Counted from the stretch's first letter, positions 33,249 through 42,870 are shown. The stretch: 64,000 nucleotides of DNA from Lachnospiraceae bacterium (GCA_017521195.1 JAFXGP010000060.1:1-64000), one strand, 5' to 3'. Program-made: numbers and translations. The notes: generated by a model from the letters alone, not told the origin.

Positions 33249-35927
33249 ATGTGGCAGAAATTGTTGCAATTAATTAACAGTACAGAATACGATTTGAAAG
33301 AGAGAATGCTCCGTTCCATTATTCTGGTGGGAGAGTTGGCTTGTATTTTTGCCAGTGTGGAAATCTTTTTAGTTATGGATGTCAATAATGTAATGCTGAC
33401 AATCATTATGTTAATGATTCTTTTCATGATTGGTATTTTCTTTGTAACCTTTAAATATAAACGATATGAATTAGCATCTACCCTTTTAGGAGGGGTCATC
33501 ATATTTTTGGTAATGCCACCTATGTTTATATTAAGCGGAGGAATTGAAGGCGGGGCTTCTGTCTGGCTGGGGCTGGGTGTATTATACATATTTGTTATGT
33601 TTAGCGGATTGAAAATGTATCTTTTTTTGGCAGCCTGTACCATCACATATGCAGGGACCTTTTATTTTGCTTATGCATATCCACAGTACATTGTAGAGAT
33701 GCCGAGTGTGGAGATTGCACATTTTGATGCATGGTTTTCTGTTTTGGTAGTGGGAACCATGGGAGGAGTTATTTTAAAAGCTCACATGAACGTTTTTGAA
33801 AAGGAGCATGAACTGAATATACAGCAAAAGGAAGAGCTTAAGAATAATCAAAACTCCAGAAATGTATTTTTTGCCAATATGAGTCATGAAATCAGAACAC
33901 CGATTAATACGATTATAGGATTAAATGAAGTCATTTTAAGAGAGAGTCAGGATCAGAAGATAAAAGAATATGCCAGGGATATTCAGATTGCCGGCAACAT
34001 GCTTCTAAATCAGGTAAATGATATTCTGGATTTTTCACAAATGGAAATGGAAAAGATGCATATTGTACCTGCCAAATACAGAACCGGAGAACTTTTGAGA
34101 GATTTGGTGGATTTAATCCGTCTCAGGGTGGAAAGAAAGAAACTGGAATTATGTCTGGATATTGATCCTAATATACCTTCTGTTTTATGGGGGGATGAAA
34201 AAAGATTAAAACAGATATTCCTAAATCTGTTGGATAATGCAGTAAAATACACTCAGGAAGGTTCCATAACCCTAGGGATGAAAGCAGAAGAGTATGAAAA
34301 AGGAAAAATATATCTGAAGGCTACAGTGGCAGATACGGGAATCGGAATCCGTAATGAAGATTTGGAACATATTTATGATTGTTTTGCCAGAGCAGACGAA
34401 AGTAAAAACCGTAGGATTATGGGAACCGGTTTGGGGCTTTCCATTACCAAGGAACTGGTAACCTTAATGGGCGGCGACATAAATGTGGACAGTATTTACA
34501 CCAAGGGAACTATATTTACAATTATCATACCTCAGGATGTGGTGGAAAATTCCCCTATCGGCAAGGTGGATTTTATGCAAATGTCAGCAGATGTATCTGA
34601 AAAGTATAAGCCCGTGTTTGAAGCTCCGGAAGCAAGAATTCTGGTGGTAGATGATAATCCTATGAATTTAATGGTGACTGCCAAGTTGTTGGAGGGAACC
34701 GGAGCGCAGGTGGACACAGCCACCGGTGGAACAGAATGTCTGAAAATGACGAAGAAAAAGTTCTACCATGTAATTTTATTGGATTATATGATGCCGGATA
34801 TGGATGGACAGCAGACCATGAAAGAAATCCGAACTCAGGAAAACGGAAGATGCCGGGATGCTTCTATAATAGCTCTTACCGGGAATGTTTTGTCCGGAGC
34901 CAGAAAAATGTACTACGAGCAGGGATTTGACGGTTATGTGGAAAAACCTGTAGAGGGAAAACTTTTAGAAAAGGAAATTTTGGGAGTTCTGCCGCCGGAA
35001 ATTGTAAAATATTATTCTGAAGAAAGTACATCTTTAAAAACAGAAAGCCGTATTTTAGAGATTATGAGAAATAAGCGTAAGAAGATTCTGATTACTTCCG
35101 ATTGTGCCTGTGATCTTTCCCAGGAATTGTTGGAAGAATATGGCATTGAGATTATGCATTTATATGTTAAGACCCCTTATGGCCGTTTCAAAGATGTGGT
35201 AGAAATTGATTCTGATAATCTGACCCAGTTTATATCCAAGGACAGAAGCCAGGCTGTTCCGGATAGTGTAACTATAGAAGAGTATGAGGAATTCTTTGGT
35301 AAGGTTTTGACCATGGCAGAACAGGTAATTCACTTTGCAGTTTCTTCCCGTTGCGGAGAAAGTTATAATGTGGCTGTAAAAGCGGCCAAAGGATTTGACC
35401 ATGTACGTGTAATTGATTCAGGACAAGTTTCCGGAGGACAGGGATTGTTGGTTGTACAGGCAGCCAAAATGGCAAAAGAAGGTTATCGTGTAGAACAGAT
35501 ATGTGAGGAGATAGAGAAGATAAAAGCCAATGTACGGATATCTTTTTTAATGCCTTCAGCATATATTTTCGCCCAGAGAGGACGTGCAGCAGCTATCACT
35601 GCTCAAGTTTGTGAAAAATTGCAATTGCATCCTATGGGAGAAGTGAGACAAAATAACGCAGTCTTATCCATGTTGTGGGGAGGTACTCTGGAGAGTACCA
35701 GAATGAAAGCAATCAGATGGAGTCTCAGACATAAACGGAGGGTGAATAAAAGTGTTCTCTATATCATTCATGCAGGCTGCAGTGTAAAAGAATTGGAAAG
35801 TGTCAAAAATGAAGTATTCCGGCATGTGAAGTTTGAACATGTAGAGGTGTTGAAAGCTTCCTTTACTACCGCATGTAATGCGGGAGTGGGAACGTTGGGA
35901 TTGGCCTTCTTCGAAAATAAACGATAA
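33249..35927 (+). CDS. Membrane hybrid kinase fused to a DegV domain: TM-HisKA-ATPase-REC-DegV
   Basis: An 892-residue protein. About six membrane segments (residues 20-180) lead to HisKA with His213 (FFANMSHEIRTPINTIIG). The ATPase domain has LDNAVKYT, ADTGIGI and GTGLGLSI, and the receiver has Asp512 (LLDYMMPDMDG). The last 280 residues (from KILITSDCACDLSQELLEEY, about 612) read as a DegV domain: an N-terminal D-x-x-C-D-L signature, IMHLYVKTPYG, FAVSSRCGESYN, VIDSGQVSGGQGL and a closing FTTACNAGVGTLGLAFF. DegV domains bind fatty acids, so this kinase may sense or be gated by a lipid. I start at ATG 33249; a TTG at 33213 overlaps the preceding gene. It is the last gene of the operon. Confidence 0.87.
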   Translation: MWQKLLQLINSTEYDLKERMLRSIILVGELACIFASVEIFLVMDVNNVMLTIIMLMILFMIGIFFVTFKYKRYELASTLLGGVIIFLVMPPMFILSGGIEGGASVWLGLGVLYIFVMFSGLKMYLFLAACTITYAGTFYFAYAYPQYIVEMPSVEIAHFDAWFSVLVVGTMGGVILKAHMNVFEKEHELNIQQKEELKNNQNSRNVFFANMSHEIRTPINTIIGLNEVILRESQDQKIKEYARDIQIAGNMLLNQVNDILDFSQMEMEKMHIVPAKYRTGELLRDLVDLIRLRVERKKLELCLDIDPNIPSVLWGDEKRLKQIFLNLLDNAVKYTQEGSITLGMKAEEYEKGKIYLKATVADTGIGIRNEDLEHIYDCFARADESKNRRIMGTGLGLSITKELVTLMGGDINVDSIYTKGTIFTIIIPQDVVENSPIGKVDFMQMSADVSEKYKPVFEAPEARILVVDDNPMNLMVTAKLLEGTGAQVDTATGGTECLKMTKKKFYHVILLDYMMPDMDGQQTMKEIRTQENGRCRDASIIALTGNVLSGARKMYYEQGFDGYVEKPVEGKLLEKEILGVLPPEIVKYYSEESTSLKTESRILEIMRNKRKKILITSDCACDLSQELLEEYGIEIMHLYVKTPYGRFKDVVEIDSDNLTQFISKDRSQAVPDSVTIEEYEEFFGKVLTMAEQVIHFAVSSRCGESYNVAVKAAKGFDHVRVIDSGQVSGGQGLLVVQAAKMAKEGYRVEQICEEIEKIKANVRISFLMPSAYIFAQRGRAAAITAQVCEKLQLHPMGEVRQNNAVLSMLWGGTLESTRMKAIRWSLRHKRRVNKSVLYIIHAGCSVKELESVKNEVFRHVKFEHVEVLKASFTTACNAGVGTLGLAFFENKR

Positions 35928-35933
35928 TGTAAA

Positions 35934-35965
35934 AACAGTCTGCTGATTTAGGTCAGCAGACTGTT
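35934..35965 (-). terminator. Shared terminator of the convergent operons
   Basis: A perfect 13-bp stem AACAGTCTGCTGA/TCAGCAGACTGTT with a six-base loop. Read on the minus strand it ends in TTTTTA and read on the plus strand in TTTGCTTATT, so it can stop transcription from both sides. Confidence 0.85.
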
Positions 35966-35971
35966 TGCTTA

Positions 35972-36265
35972 TTATAATAATCTGATTTCAACCGGCATTA
36001 CAAATAAGACAATAATACCAATAATCTGTAAAATCAGAATCAGGGGCATTCCGTATACAAAATGCCAGTGTCTGGTCTTATGACGGAAGGTATACATGCC
36101 TGCGATGCAGCCAATGCTTCCTCCGATAACAGCGATTGCAAAAAGAGTAGCTTCCGGAACCCGGAAAGCTCTTTTTTTAGCTCTTAGTTTATCTGTATAC
36201 ATGGCATAAAAACCAAGTAAGTTAACTAAAAGAAAATAAATCAGTAATACAGGTATAACATTCAT
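35972..36265 (-). CDS. DUF1294-family small membrane protein
   Basis: A 97-residue membrane protein with about three hydrophobic segments. The segment YAMYTDKLRAKKRAFRVPE and the later GGSIGCIAGMYTFRHKTRHW are the recognised core of DUF1294. Its function is unknown. It begins three bases after the argG stop on the same strand, so it is co-transcribed with argG, and it ends at the shared terminator. A link to arginine metabolism is not indicated by the sequence itself. Confidence 0.88.
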   Translation of the reverse strand: MNVIPVLLIYFLLVNLLGFYAMYTDKLRAKKRAFRVPEATLFAIAVIGGSIGCIAGMYTFRHKTRHWHFVYGMPLILILQIIGIIVLFVMPVEIRLL

Positions 36266-36268
36266 ATA

Positions 36269-37483
36269 TTATTTTTCAGCTTCCTGCAATTTCATGGCAC
36301 GTACTTTGGAAGAAAGACCGAATAAGTTGATAAAGCCGTTTGCATCGTGGTGGTCATATAAGTCACCTGTTGTGAAGGATGCAATGCTTTCATTATATAA
36401 GGAATATGGAGAGGATGTTCCTGCTTTTGTGATATTACCTTTATATAATTTGAATTTTACTTCACCTGTTACGTACTGCTGTGTAGACTGGATAAATGCT
36501 ACTACCGCTTCACGAAGTGGTGTGAACCATTTTCCTTCATATACAATCTGAGCTAATTTATTACCCATATCCATTTTTAATGCATATGTTTCGCGGTCTA
36601 AGATTAATTCTTCCAACTGCTGATGTGCTTCATAAAGAATAGTTCCGCCGGGAGTTTCATACACACCACGGGATTTCATACCAACAACACGATTTTCTAC
36701 GATATCAACGATACCAATACCGTGTTTGCCGCCAAGTTCGTTTAAAGTACGGATAATGTCGGAAACTTTCATTTCTTTACCATTAACAGAAGTAGGAATT
36801 CCTTTTTCAAATGTCATAGTAACGTATTCCCCTTCATCAGGCGCTTTTTCCGGTGTTGTTCCAAGTACTAATAAGTGATCGAAGTTTGGTTCTAAAGAAG
36901 GATCTTCTAATTCCAAACCTTCATGGCTGATGTGCCATAAGTTACGGTCACGGCTGTAGCTTGTAGCAGCGGAGAACGGTAAAACAATACCATGTTCCTG
37001 ACAGTAAGCAATTTCATCTTCACGGGATTTTAAAGTCCACAAATCATGTCTCCAAGGAGCAATGATTTTCAAATCCGGAGCAAGGGCTTTGATTCCAAGT
37101 TCAAAACGGATCTGGTCATTTCCTTTACCTGTTGCACCGTGGCAGATAGCAGTTGCACCTTCTTTACGTGCGATTTCTACCAGACGTTTTGCAATAACAG
37201 GACGAGCCATGGATGTACCAAGTAAATATTTGTTTTCGTATACGGCATGAGCCTGTACGCAAGGAACGATGTATTCGTCACAGAATTCATCAATAACATC
37301 TTCGATGTACAATTTGGCTGCACCACAGGAAATAGCACGTTCGTGTAAACCATCTAATTCTTCTCCCTGTCCGCAGTCAATACATACACAGATTACTTCA
37401 TAGTCAAAATTTTCTTTTAACCATGGAATAATCGCAGTTGTGTCTAAGCCGCCTGAGTAGGCTAAAATAACTTTTTCTTTCAT
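36269..37483 (-). CDS. argG: Argininosuccinate synthase
   Basis: A 404-residue cytosolic enzyme that joins citrulline and aspartate with ATP, the penultimate step to arginine. The N-terminal ATP pyrophosphatase loop is AYSGGLDTTAIIPWL, followed by CVDCGQGEE-type sequence (here CIDCGQGEELDG), CHGATGKGNDQIRFE, and the substrate segment NVDHLLV-like PNFDHLLVLG. Length is normal. I place the start at ATG 37483, preceded by GAGGAG; the frame extends five codons more. It is transcribed divergently from argC. argH is not in the window. Confidence 0.96.
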   Translation of the reverse strand: MKEKVILAYSGGLDTTAIIPWLKENFDYEVICVCIDCGQGEELDGLHERAISCGAAKLYIEDVIDEFCDEYIVPCVQAHAVYENKYLLGTSMARPVIAKRLVEIARKEGATAICHGATGKGNDQIRFELGIKALAPDLKIIAPWRHDLWTLKSREDEIAYCQEHGIVLPFSAATSYSRDRNLWHISHEGLELEDPSLEPNFDHLLVLGTTPEKAPDEGEYVTMTFEKGIPTSVNGKEMKVSDIIRTLNELGGKHGIGIVDIVENRVVGMKSRGVYETPGGTILYEAHQQLEELILDRETYALKMDMGNKLAQIVYEGKWFTPLREAVVAFIQSTQQYVTGEVKFKLYKGNITKAGTSSPYSLYNESIASFTTGDLYDHHDANGFINLFGLSSKVRAMKLQEAEK

Positions 37484-37514
37484 AATATTTCTCCTCATGT
37501 CTTTATATTGGAAT

Positions 37515-37543
37515 ACTATACACTAAGTATTCTTATGTACCAA
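37515..37543 (-). promoter_or_regulatory. argG promoter with overlapping inverted repeat
   Basis: On the minus strand TTGGTA, a 17-base spacer and TATAGT lie 31 bases upstream of the argG start codon. GAATACT/AGTATTC (37511-37532) overlaps the -10 and may be an ArgR-type operator. Confidence 0.6.
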
Positions 37544-37714
37544 GTTAATGCATAGAAGTAAAATTCTATGATGCTTAATAATATACACCCAGAATTATTA
37601 AAATGCAAGCAAAAAGTATAGAAATATGCAGAATAATGCATAAAATAAATAAAACATGCATAAATAATAAACAATAACAAAATAAGTTGCATAATATACA
37701 CAAAAGGTGTATAA
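37541..37714. promoter_or_regulatory. Candidate ArgR-type operator cluster between argG and argC
   Basis: The very AT-rich divergent region carries at least four TGCATA-type half-sites (ATGCATAG, ATATGCAG, ATGCATAA, ATGCATAA, TTGCATAA) and a palindrome TATACAC-AAAAG-GTGTATA (37694-37712). The spacing resembles arginine boxes, but the match to the Bacillus ARG box consensus is only partial. Confidence 0.35.
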
Positions 37715-37756
37715 TCATAAAAATTTCACAAAATTACAGATGAAATTAGAGAAAAC

Positions 37757-37786
37757 TTGAAAACAACGCGGTTTTGGTGTTATACT
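37757..37786 (+). promoter_or_regulatory. Promoter of the argC operon
   Basis: TTGAAA (37757-37762), an 18-base spacer and TATACT (37781-37786) with an extended TGT before it. The leader is about 38 bases and includes the SD AGAAGGA. Confidence 0.7.
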
Positions 37787-37830
37787 ATCCAGATAGTGTC
37801 TAAAAGCATAAAGAAAGAAGGACAATACAT

Positions 37831-38886
37831 ATGATTAGAGTAGGAATCGTAGGGGCAACCGGTTACGCAGGCGGTGAGCTGGTTCGAATTTTAATGGGAC
37901 ATAAAGAAGTAGAAATTAAATGGTATGGTTCCAGAAGTTATATAGATAAGGAATACGCAGCTGTTTATCAGAACATGTTTCAGATTGTAGATGATATTTG
38001 TAAAGATGATAATTTAAAGGAAATGGCAAAGTTGGTAGATGTGATATTTACCGCAACACCACAAGGCTTTTTGGCGGGTCTGTTGGACGAAGAAATATTA
38101 TCACAGGTAAAAGTGATTGATTTAAGTGCCGACTTTAGAATTAAAGATGTGGCAACATATGAAAAGTGGTATGGCATTGAACATAAAGCGCCACAATTTA
38201 TTGAGGAAGCAGTTTACGGACTCTGTGAGATTAACAGGGAAAAGATTAAAGAAGCGAGATTAATTGCCAATCCGGGATGTTATCCGACTTGTTCTTTCCT
38301 CTCCATTTATCCATTGGCAAAAGCGGGAGTAATTGATATGTCCACCGTAATCATCGATGCCAAGAGCGGAACCAGCGGAGCAGGAAGAGGAGCTAAGGTG
38401 AACAATCTCTACTGTGAAGTAAATGAAAATATTAAAGCTTATGGAGTAGCATCCCACAGACATACACCGGAAATCGAAGAACAGTTGGGTTATGCTTCGG
38501 GGGAAGAAGTTGTACTTAATTTTACTCCACATCTGGTTCCTATGAACCGAGGAATTTTGATTACAGCATATGCAACATTGAAGAAAAAGGCAGATGGTAC
38601 TTCTTATAATAAAGAAGAGATTCGGGCTTTTTATGAAGAAGCATACAAAGATGAAAGATTTGTCCGTTTTCTGCCGGAAGGAAGTTGTCCGGAAACCAAG
38701 TGGGTAGAAGGCAGCAACTATGTGGACGTAAATGTAGTTGTGGATGAACGTACTAACAGAGTGATCATGATGGGAGCTATGGACAATCTTGTAAAAGGTG
38801 CAGCAGGTCAGGCAGTACAGAATATGAATATTATGTGTGGCTTACCGGAAGATACAGGATTACAGTTAGTTCCGATGTTTCCTTAA
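37831..38886 (+). CDS. argC: N-acetyl-gamma-glutamyl-phosphate reductase
   Basis: A 351-residue enzyme for the NADPH-dependent third step of ornithine synthesis. The N-terminal nucleotide motif is VGIVGATGYAGGELVRIL, and the catalytic cysteine lies in LIANPGCYPTC. GTSGAGRGAK and PHLVPMNRGI are further ArgC landmarks. It opens the operon argC-GNAT-argJ-argB-argD. SD AGAAGGA. Confidence 0.96.
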   Translation: MIRVGIVGATGYAGGELVRILMGHKEVEIKWYGSRSYIDKEYAAVYQNMFQIVDDICKDDNLKEMAKLVDVIFTATPQGFLAGLLDEEILSQVKVIDLSADFRIKDVATYEKWYGIEHKAPQFIEEAVYGLCEINREKIKEARLIANPGCYPTCSFLSIYPLAKAGVIDMSTVIIDAKSGTSGAGRGAKVNNLYCEVNENIKAYGVASHRHTPEIEEQLGYASGEEVVLNFTPHLVPMNRGILITAYATLKKKADGTSYNKEEIRAFYEEAYKDERFVRFLPEGSCPETKWVEGSNYVDVNVVVDERTNRVIMMGAMDNLVKGAAGQAVQNMNIMCGLPEDTGLQLVPMFP

Positions 38887-38916
38887 TGAGAGAACAAAAG
38901 GTAGTGAGAACAAGTG

Positions 38917-38964
38917 CTATAGTGCATATGTGATAGGTAATGAAGCAGGAACTATAGTGCATAT
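38917..38964 (+). repeat. Direct repeat CTATAGTGCATAT upstream of the GNAT gene
   Basis: The 13-base sequence occurs at 38917-38929 and again at 38952-38964, 35 bases apart, in the only sizeable gap inside the arg operon. It could be a regulatory site or a duplication scar. Confidence 0.65.
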
Positions 38965-38977
38965 AAAGGAAAGAAAA

Positions 38978-39430
38978 ATGGATGCAGTAATAAGAACCAT
39001 GACTATAGAAGATTATGATCAAATCTATGGATTATGGATGAAAATAAAAGGTTTTGCCATGCGAAGTATTGATGATTCCAGAATCGGAGTAGAACGGTTT
39101 TTGAAAAGAAATCCGGATACCAGTGTGGTTGCCGTAAAAGACGGAAAAGTTGTGGGTGCTATTCTTTGCGGACATGACGGCAGACGGGGATGTTTGTATC
39201 ATGTATGCGTGGACCCGGAATATAGAAAACAGGGAATCGGGACAGCCATGGTAGTGTTTGCCATGAATGCTTTGAAAAAAGAAGATATCAGCAAAGTATC
39301 TTTGATTGCATTTACACAGAATGATATAGGAAATGCTTTTTGGAGAAAGATTGGATGGACTCAGAGACTGGACCTGAATTATTATGATTTTACATTAAAT
39401 ACGGAAAATATTATTGCTTTTAATGAATAA
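38978..39430 (+). CDS. GNAT-family N-acetyltransferase in the arg operon
   Basis: A 150-residue acetyltransferase. The acetyl-CoA loop is HVCVDPEYRKQGIGTAMV (motif A, Q-x-x-G-x-G/A), preceded by GAILCGHDGRRGCLY and followed by FWRKIGWTQR. I start at ATG 38978, which has AAAGGAAAG upstream; the frame is open from 38930 without a good SD. It lies between argC and argJ, so it may acetylate glutamate or another pathway intermediate, or simply be a passenger. ArgJ already can make N-acetylglutamate, so the role is uncertain. Confidence 0.85.
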   Translation: MDAVIRTMTIEDYDQIYGLWMKIKGFAMRSIDDSRIGVERFLKRNPDTSVVAVKDGKVVGAILCGHDGRRGCLYHVCVDPEYRKQGIGTAMVVFAMNALKKEDISKVSLIAFTQNDIGNAFWRKIGWTQRLDLNYYDFTLNTENIIAFNE

Positions 39431-39493
39431 AGCAGAGGTGGCAGGGAAAGATAAAAGATTTTATTTTGAACAGCCATGAATGGAGGAAATATT

Positions 39494-40717
39494 ATGAAAG
39501 AAATCCAAGGCGGCGTAACAAGTGCAAAAGGTTTCAAGGCGGCAGGTGTAGAAGCTGCTATTAAATATCAGAACAGAAAAGATATGGCAATGGTTTACAG
39601 TGAAGTACCATGTCAGGTGGCAGGAACTTTTACTGCTAATGTGGTAAAAGCAGCTTGTGTTTTATGGGACAAAGAAGTGGTAGCACATTCTGCATATGGT
39701 CAGGCGGTAGTTGTAAATTCAGGAATTGCCAATGCATGTACAGGACAGCATGGATATGATTATTGTAAAAAAACAGCGGAGGCTGCGGCAACCGCATTAA
39801 ACATTCCGGAAGAATCCGTATTGGTGGCCTCCACAGGAGTTATCGGTATGCAGTTACCGATAGACCGTATCACTGCCGGTGTAGAAAAATTGGTTCCTCT
39901 TTTGGCAGATACTAAAGAAGCAGGAACTTTGGCAGCAGAAGCCATTATGACAACGGATACCCGTTCCAAACAGGCAGCTGTTACTTTTGAAATCGGTGGA
40001 AAAACAGTGACTTTGGGCGGTATGTGTAAAGGGTCGGGAATGATCCATCCTAACATGTGTACCATGCTTGGATTCTTAACCACAGACATTGCAATTTCCA
40101 AAGAATTATTGCAGGAAGTATTAAGGGAAAATGTACAGGATACTTTTAACATGGTTTCCGTAGACGGAGATACTTCCACCAATGATACTTTATTAATTTT
40201 TGCTAATGGTTTAGCCGGAAATGAAATGATTACCTGCAAAAATGAAGATTATTATAAGTTTATGGAAGCTTTAAACTATGTAAATACAAAAATGGCGAAA
40301 ATGATGGCAGGAGACGGAGAAGGTGCAACTGCGCTTTTGGAAACTAAGGTTATCAATGCAAGAACAAAAGAGGAAGCTAAGATTTTGGCAAAATCCGTAA
40401 TTTGTTCCAGCCTTACTAAAGCAGCGATTTTCGGTCATGATGCTAACTGGGGAAGAATCCTTTGTGCATTGGGGTATGCAGGAGTTGATTTTGACCCTGA
40501 AAATGTAGAATTATTTTTCCAGGGAGAAAATGGTACTATTCAGATTTTTAAAGATGGTGTAGCCTGTGATTACAGCGAAGAAGAAGCAAGTAAGATTTTA
40601 GCAGAACCGGAAGTAAGAATTCTGGTAGACATGAAGTCAGGAGATGCACAGGCTTGTGCCTGGGGTTGTGATTTGACTTATGATTATGTAAAAATCAATG
40701 CTGATTACCGCTCTTAA
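39494..40717 (+). CDS. argJ: Bifunctional glutamate N-acetyltransferase/ornithine acetyltransferase
   Basis: A 407-residue enzyme that recycles the acetyl group from N-acetylornithine to glutamate. It self-cleaves before a Thr nucleophile in MIHPNMCTMLGF; here the residue before Thr is Cys where many homologues have Ala. STGVIGMQLP and VDGDTSTNDT are further landmarks. GGAGG before ATG 39494 sets the start; an earlier in-frame ATG at 39476 overlaps that SD. Third gene of the arg operon. Confidence 0.95.
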   Translation: MKEIQGGVTSAKGFKAAGVEAAIKYQNRKDMAMVYSEVPCQVAGTFTANVVKAACVLWDKEVVAHSAYGQAVVVNSGIANACTGQHGYDYCKKTAEAAATALNIPEESVLVASTGVIGMQLPIDRITAGVEKLVPLLADTKEAGTLAAEAIMTTDTRSKQAAVTFEIGGKTVTLGGMCKGSGMIHPNMCTMLGFLTTDIAISKELLQEVLRENVQDTFNMVSVDGDTSTNDTLLIFANGLAGNEMITCKNEDYYKFMEALNYVNTKMAKMMAGDGEGATALLETKVINARTKEEAKILAKSVICSSLTKAAIFGHDANWGRILCALGYAGVDFDPENVELFFQGENGTIQIFKDGVACDYSEEEASKILAEPEVRILVDMKSGDAQACAWGCDLTYDYVKINADYRS

Positions 40718-40788
40718 TGAAGGATAAAATGTAAGGGAATAGCTAAAAAGTCTGCTCCTGATTACAGGGAAAGGAATGAGTGATAAAA

Positions 40789-41670
40789 ATGGAACAAAAA
40801 GATATGCAGGAAGTATTAAGAAAAGCAGAAGTCTTAATAGAAGCACTTCCATATATTCAGAAGTTTAATCGGAAAATTATTGTTGTAAAATACGGCGGTT
40901 CCGCTATGAGCAATGAAGAATTGCAGAGAAATGTAATTAAGGATGTAACATTGCTTAAACTGGTAGGTTTCAAACCTATTATCGTTCATGGCGGCGGAAA
41001 AGAAATCAGCCGTTGGGTAGGCAAAGTTGGAAAAGAGGCACAGTTTGTGAACGGTCTTAGAGTGACCGATGATGAAACCATGGAAATTGCAGAAATGGTA
41101 TTGGGACGTGTAAATAAACGTCTGGTTACCATGGTAGAAGAATTGGGAGTAAAAGCTATCGGTTTAAGCGGAAAAGACGGGCAGATGCTTCAGGTAGAAA
41201 AGAAATATTCCGAAGGTCAGGATATAGGATATGTAGGAAATATTACATCTGTAAATCCTAAGGTTTTATTTGATTTGTTGGAAAAAGGATATTTGCCGAT
41301 AATTTCCCCTATTGGTCTTGATGATAATTTTGCTACCTATAATATTAATGCAGATGATGCGGCCTGTGCTATCGCAAAAGCTGTTGGAGCGGATAAACTG
41401 GTATTCTTAACAGATATCGAGGGTCTTTATAAAGACATTAATGATAAGGAATCGTTTATTTCCCGGATTACAGCAGCAGAAGCTGACAAGTTAATTGAGG
41501 AAGGATTTATTGGCGGAGGTATGCTGCCAAAACTGAATAACTGTACTTCAGCAGTAAAAAATGGTGTAAACAGAGTGCATATTTTGGATGGAAGAATTCC
41601 ACATTGCCTGTTGTTGGAAATCTTTACCAACGAAGGTGTGGGAACTGCAATTGTCAGAGATGAGGACTAA
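40789..41670 (+). CDS. argB: Acetylglutamate kinase
   Basis: A 293-residue amino-acid kinase for the second step of ornithine synthesis. The phosphate loop is VVKYGGSAM, followed by [12 protein letters not shown], and the C-terminal nucleotide site contains [19 protein letters not shown] and GGGMLPKL. The N-terminal helix (about 20 residues before the core) is typical of arginine-inhibited hexameric enzymes. The start may be ATG 40789 or an in-frame GTG at 40780; SD spacing does not decide. argD follows after three bases. Confidence 0.95.
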   Translation: MEQKDMQEVLRKAEVLIEALPYIQKFNRKIIVVKYGGSAMSNEELQRNVIKDVTLLKLVGFKPIIVHGGGKEISRWVGKVGKEAQFVNGLRVTDDETMEIAEMVLGRVNKRLVTMVEELGVKAIGLSGKDGQMLQVEKKYSEGQDIGYVGNITSVNPKVLFDLLEKGYLPIISPIGLDDNFATYNINADDAACAIAKAVGADKLVFLTDIEGLYKDINDKESFISRITAAEADKLIEEGFIGGGMLPKLNNCTSAVKNGVNRVHILDGRIPHCLLLEIFTNEGVGTAIVRDED

Positions 41671-41673
41671 GAC

Positions 41674-42870
41674 ATGGAATTGATGCAAGAATATATTGAT
41701 GAGGCGGAAAAAGCTCTGCTTCATACATACAACAGATATCAGATTGTATTTGAAAAAGGCGAAGGAGTATATCTTTACGACTTAAATGGTAAGAAATATT
41801 TGGATTTTTGTGCCGGAATTGCAGTATTTGCTTTGGGATATAAAAATGAAGCTTATAATCAGGCATTAAAGAATCAGATTGATAAGGTAATACATACTTC
41901 CAATTATTACTATAATGTTCCGGCAGTGGAAGCGGCGAAAAAACTGCAACAGGTATCCGGAATGGACAGAGTATTTTTTACTAATAGTGGTGCGGAAGCT
42001 GTAGAAGGAGCTATTAAGGCTGCCAGAAAATACGGATATTTGAAAGATGGTCGGACAGACCATGAAATTATTGCCATGGAACACAGTTTTCATGGAAGAA
42101 CTATGGGAGCTTTATCCATTACAGGAAATCCTAAATATAGAGAAGCTTTCCAGCCAATGATTGGTAATATCCGTTTTGCCACTTTGAATGATTTTGACAG
42201 TGTATTAAAGCAGGTGACAGACAAAACCTGTGCAATCATTTTTGAAACCGTACAGGGAGAAGGTGGAATTTATCCTGTAACCGAAGAGTTTATTCATCAG
42301 GTAAAACAGTTATGTGAGAAAAGAGATATTTTACTGATTCTGGATGAAATCCAGTGTGGCATGGGACGTACCGGAAGTATGTTTGCATGGCAGAGATATG
42401 GTGTAAAACCGGATATTATGACAACAGCCAAGGCTTTAGGGTGTGGTGTGCCGGTAGGAGCCTTTTTAATGACAGAGAAAGTTGCACAAAACTCTCTGGT
42501 GCCGGGAGATCACGGAACCACTTACGGAGGCAATCCATTGGCAGCAGCTGCCATCAATAAAGTGCTTGATTTATTTGAAGAGAACCATATAATAGAAAAT
42601 GTAAACGCCGTAAGCAAATATCTGGAAAAACGTCTGGATGAGCTTGTGGAAAAATATGATTTTATAGAAACAAGACGAGGATGTGGGTTAATGCAGGGAT
42701 TGGTATTTACCTGTCCTGTAGCACCTTACATTCAAAAAGCTTTGGATGCAGGTTTGGTACTAATTAATGCCGGCGCGAATATTATTCGTTTTATTCCACC
42801 CCTTATTATTAATGAGGGACATGTGGATGAAATGATTGCTATTTTGGATTCCTGTTTTCAACAGCAGTAA
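41674..42870 (+). CDS. argD: Acetylornithine aminotransferase
   Basis: A 398-residue PLP enzyme (class-III aminotransferase) that makes N-acetylornithine. Landmarks are [46 protein letters not shown] and the PLP lysine in [11 protein letters not shown]. The length is normal. It is the last recognised arginine gene of the operon. No terminator lies between it and the solute-binding-like gene 61 bases downstream. Confidence 0.95.
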   Translation: MELMQEYIDEAEKALLHTYNRYQIVFEKGEGVYLYDLNGKKYLDFCAGIAVFALGYKNEAYNQALKNQIDKVIHTSNYYYNVPAVEAAKKLQQVSGMDRVFFTNSGAEAVEGAIKAARKYGYLKDGRTDHEIIAMEHSFHGRTMGALSITGNPKYREAFQPMIGNIRFATLNDFDSVLKQVTDKTCAIIFETVQGEGGIYPVTEEFIHQVKQLCEKRDILLILDEIQCGMGRTGSMFAWQRYGVKPDIMTTAKALGCGVPVGAFLMTEKVAQNSLVPGDHGTTYGGNPLAAAAINKVLDLFEENHIIENVNAVSKYLEKRLDELVEKYDFIETRRGCGLMQGLVFTCPVAPYIQKALDAGLVLINAGANIIRFIPPLIINEGHVDEMIAILDSCFQQQ

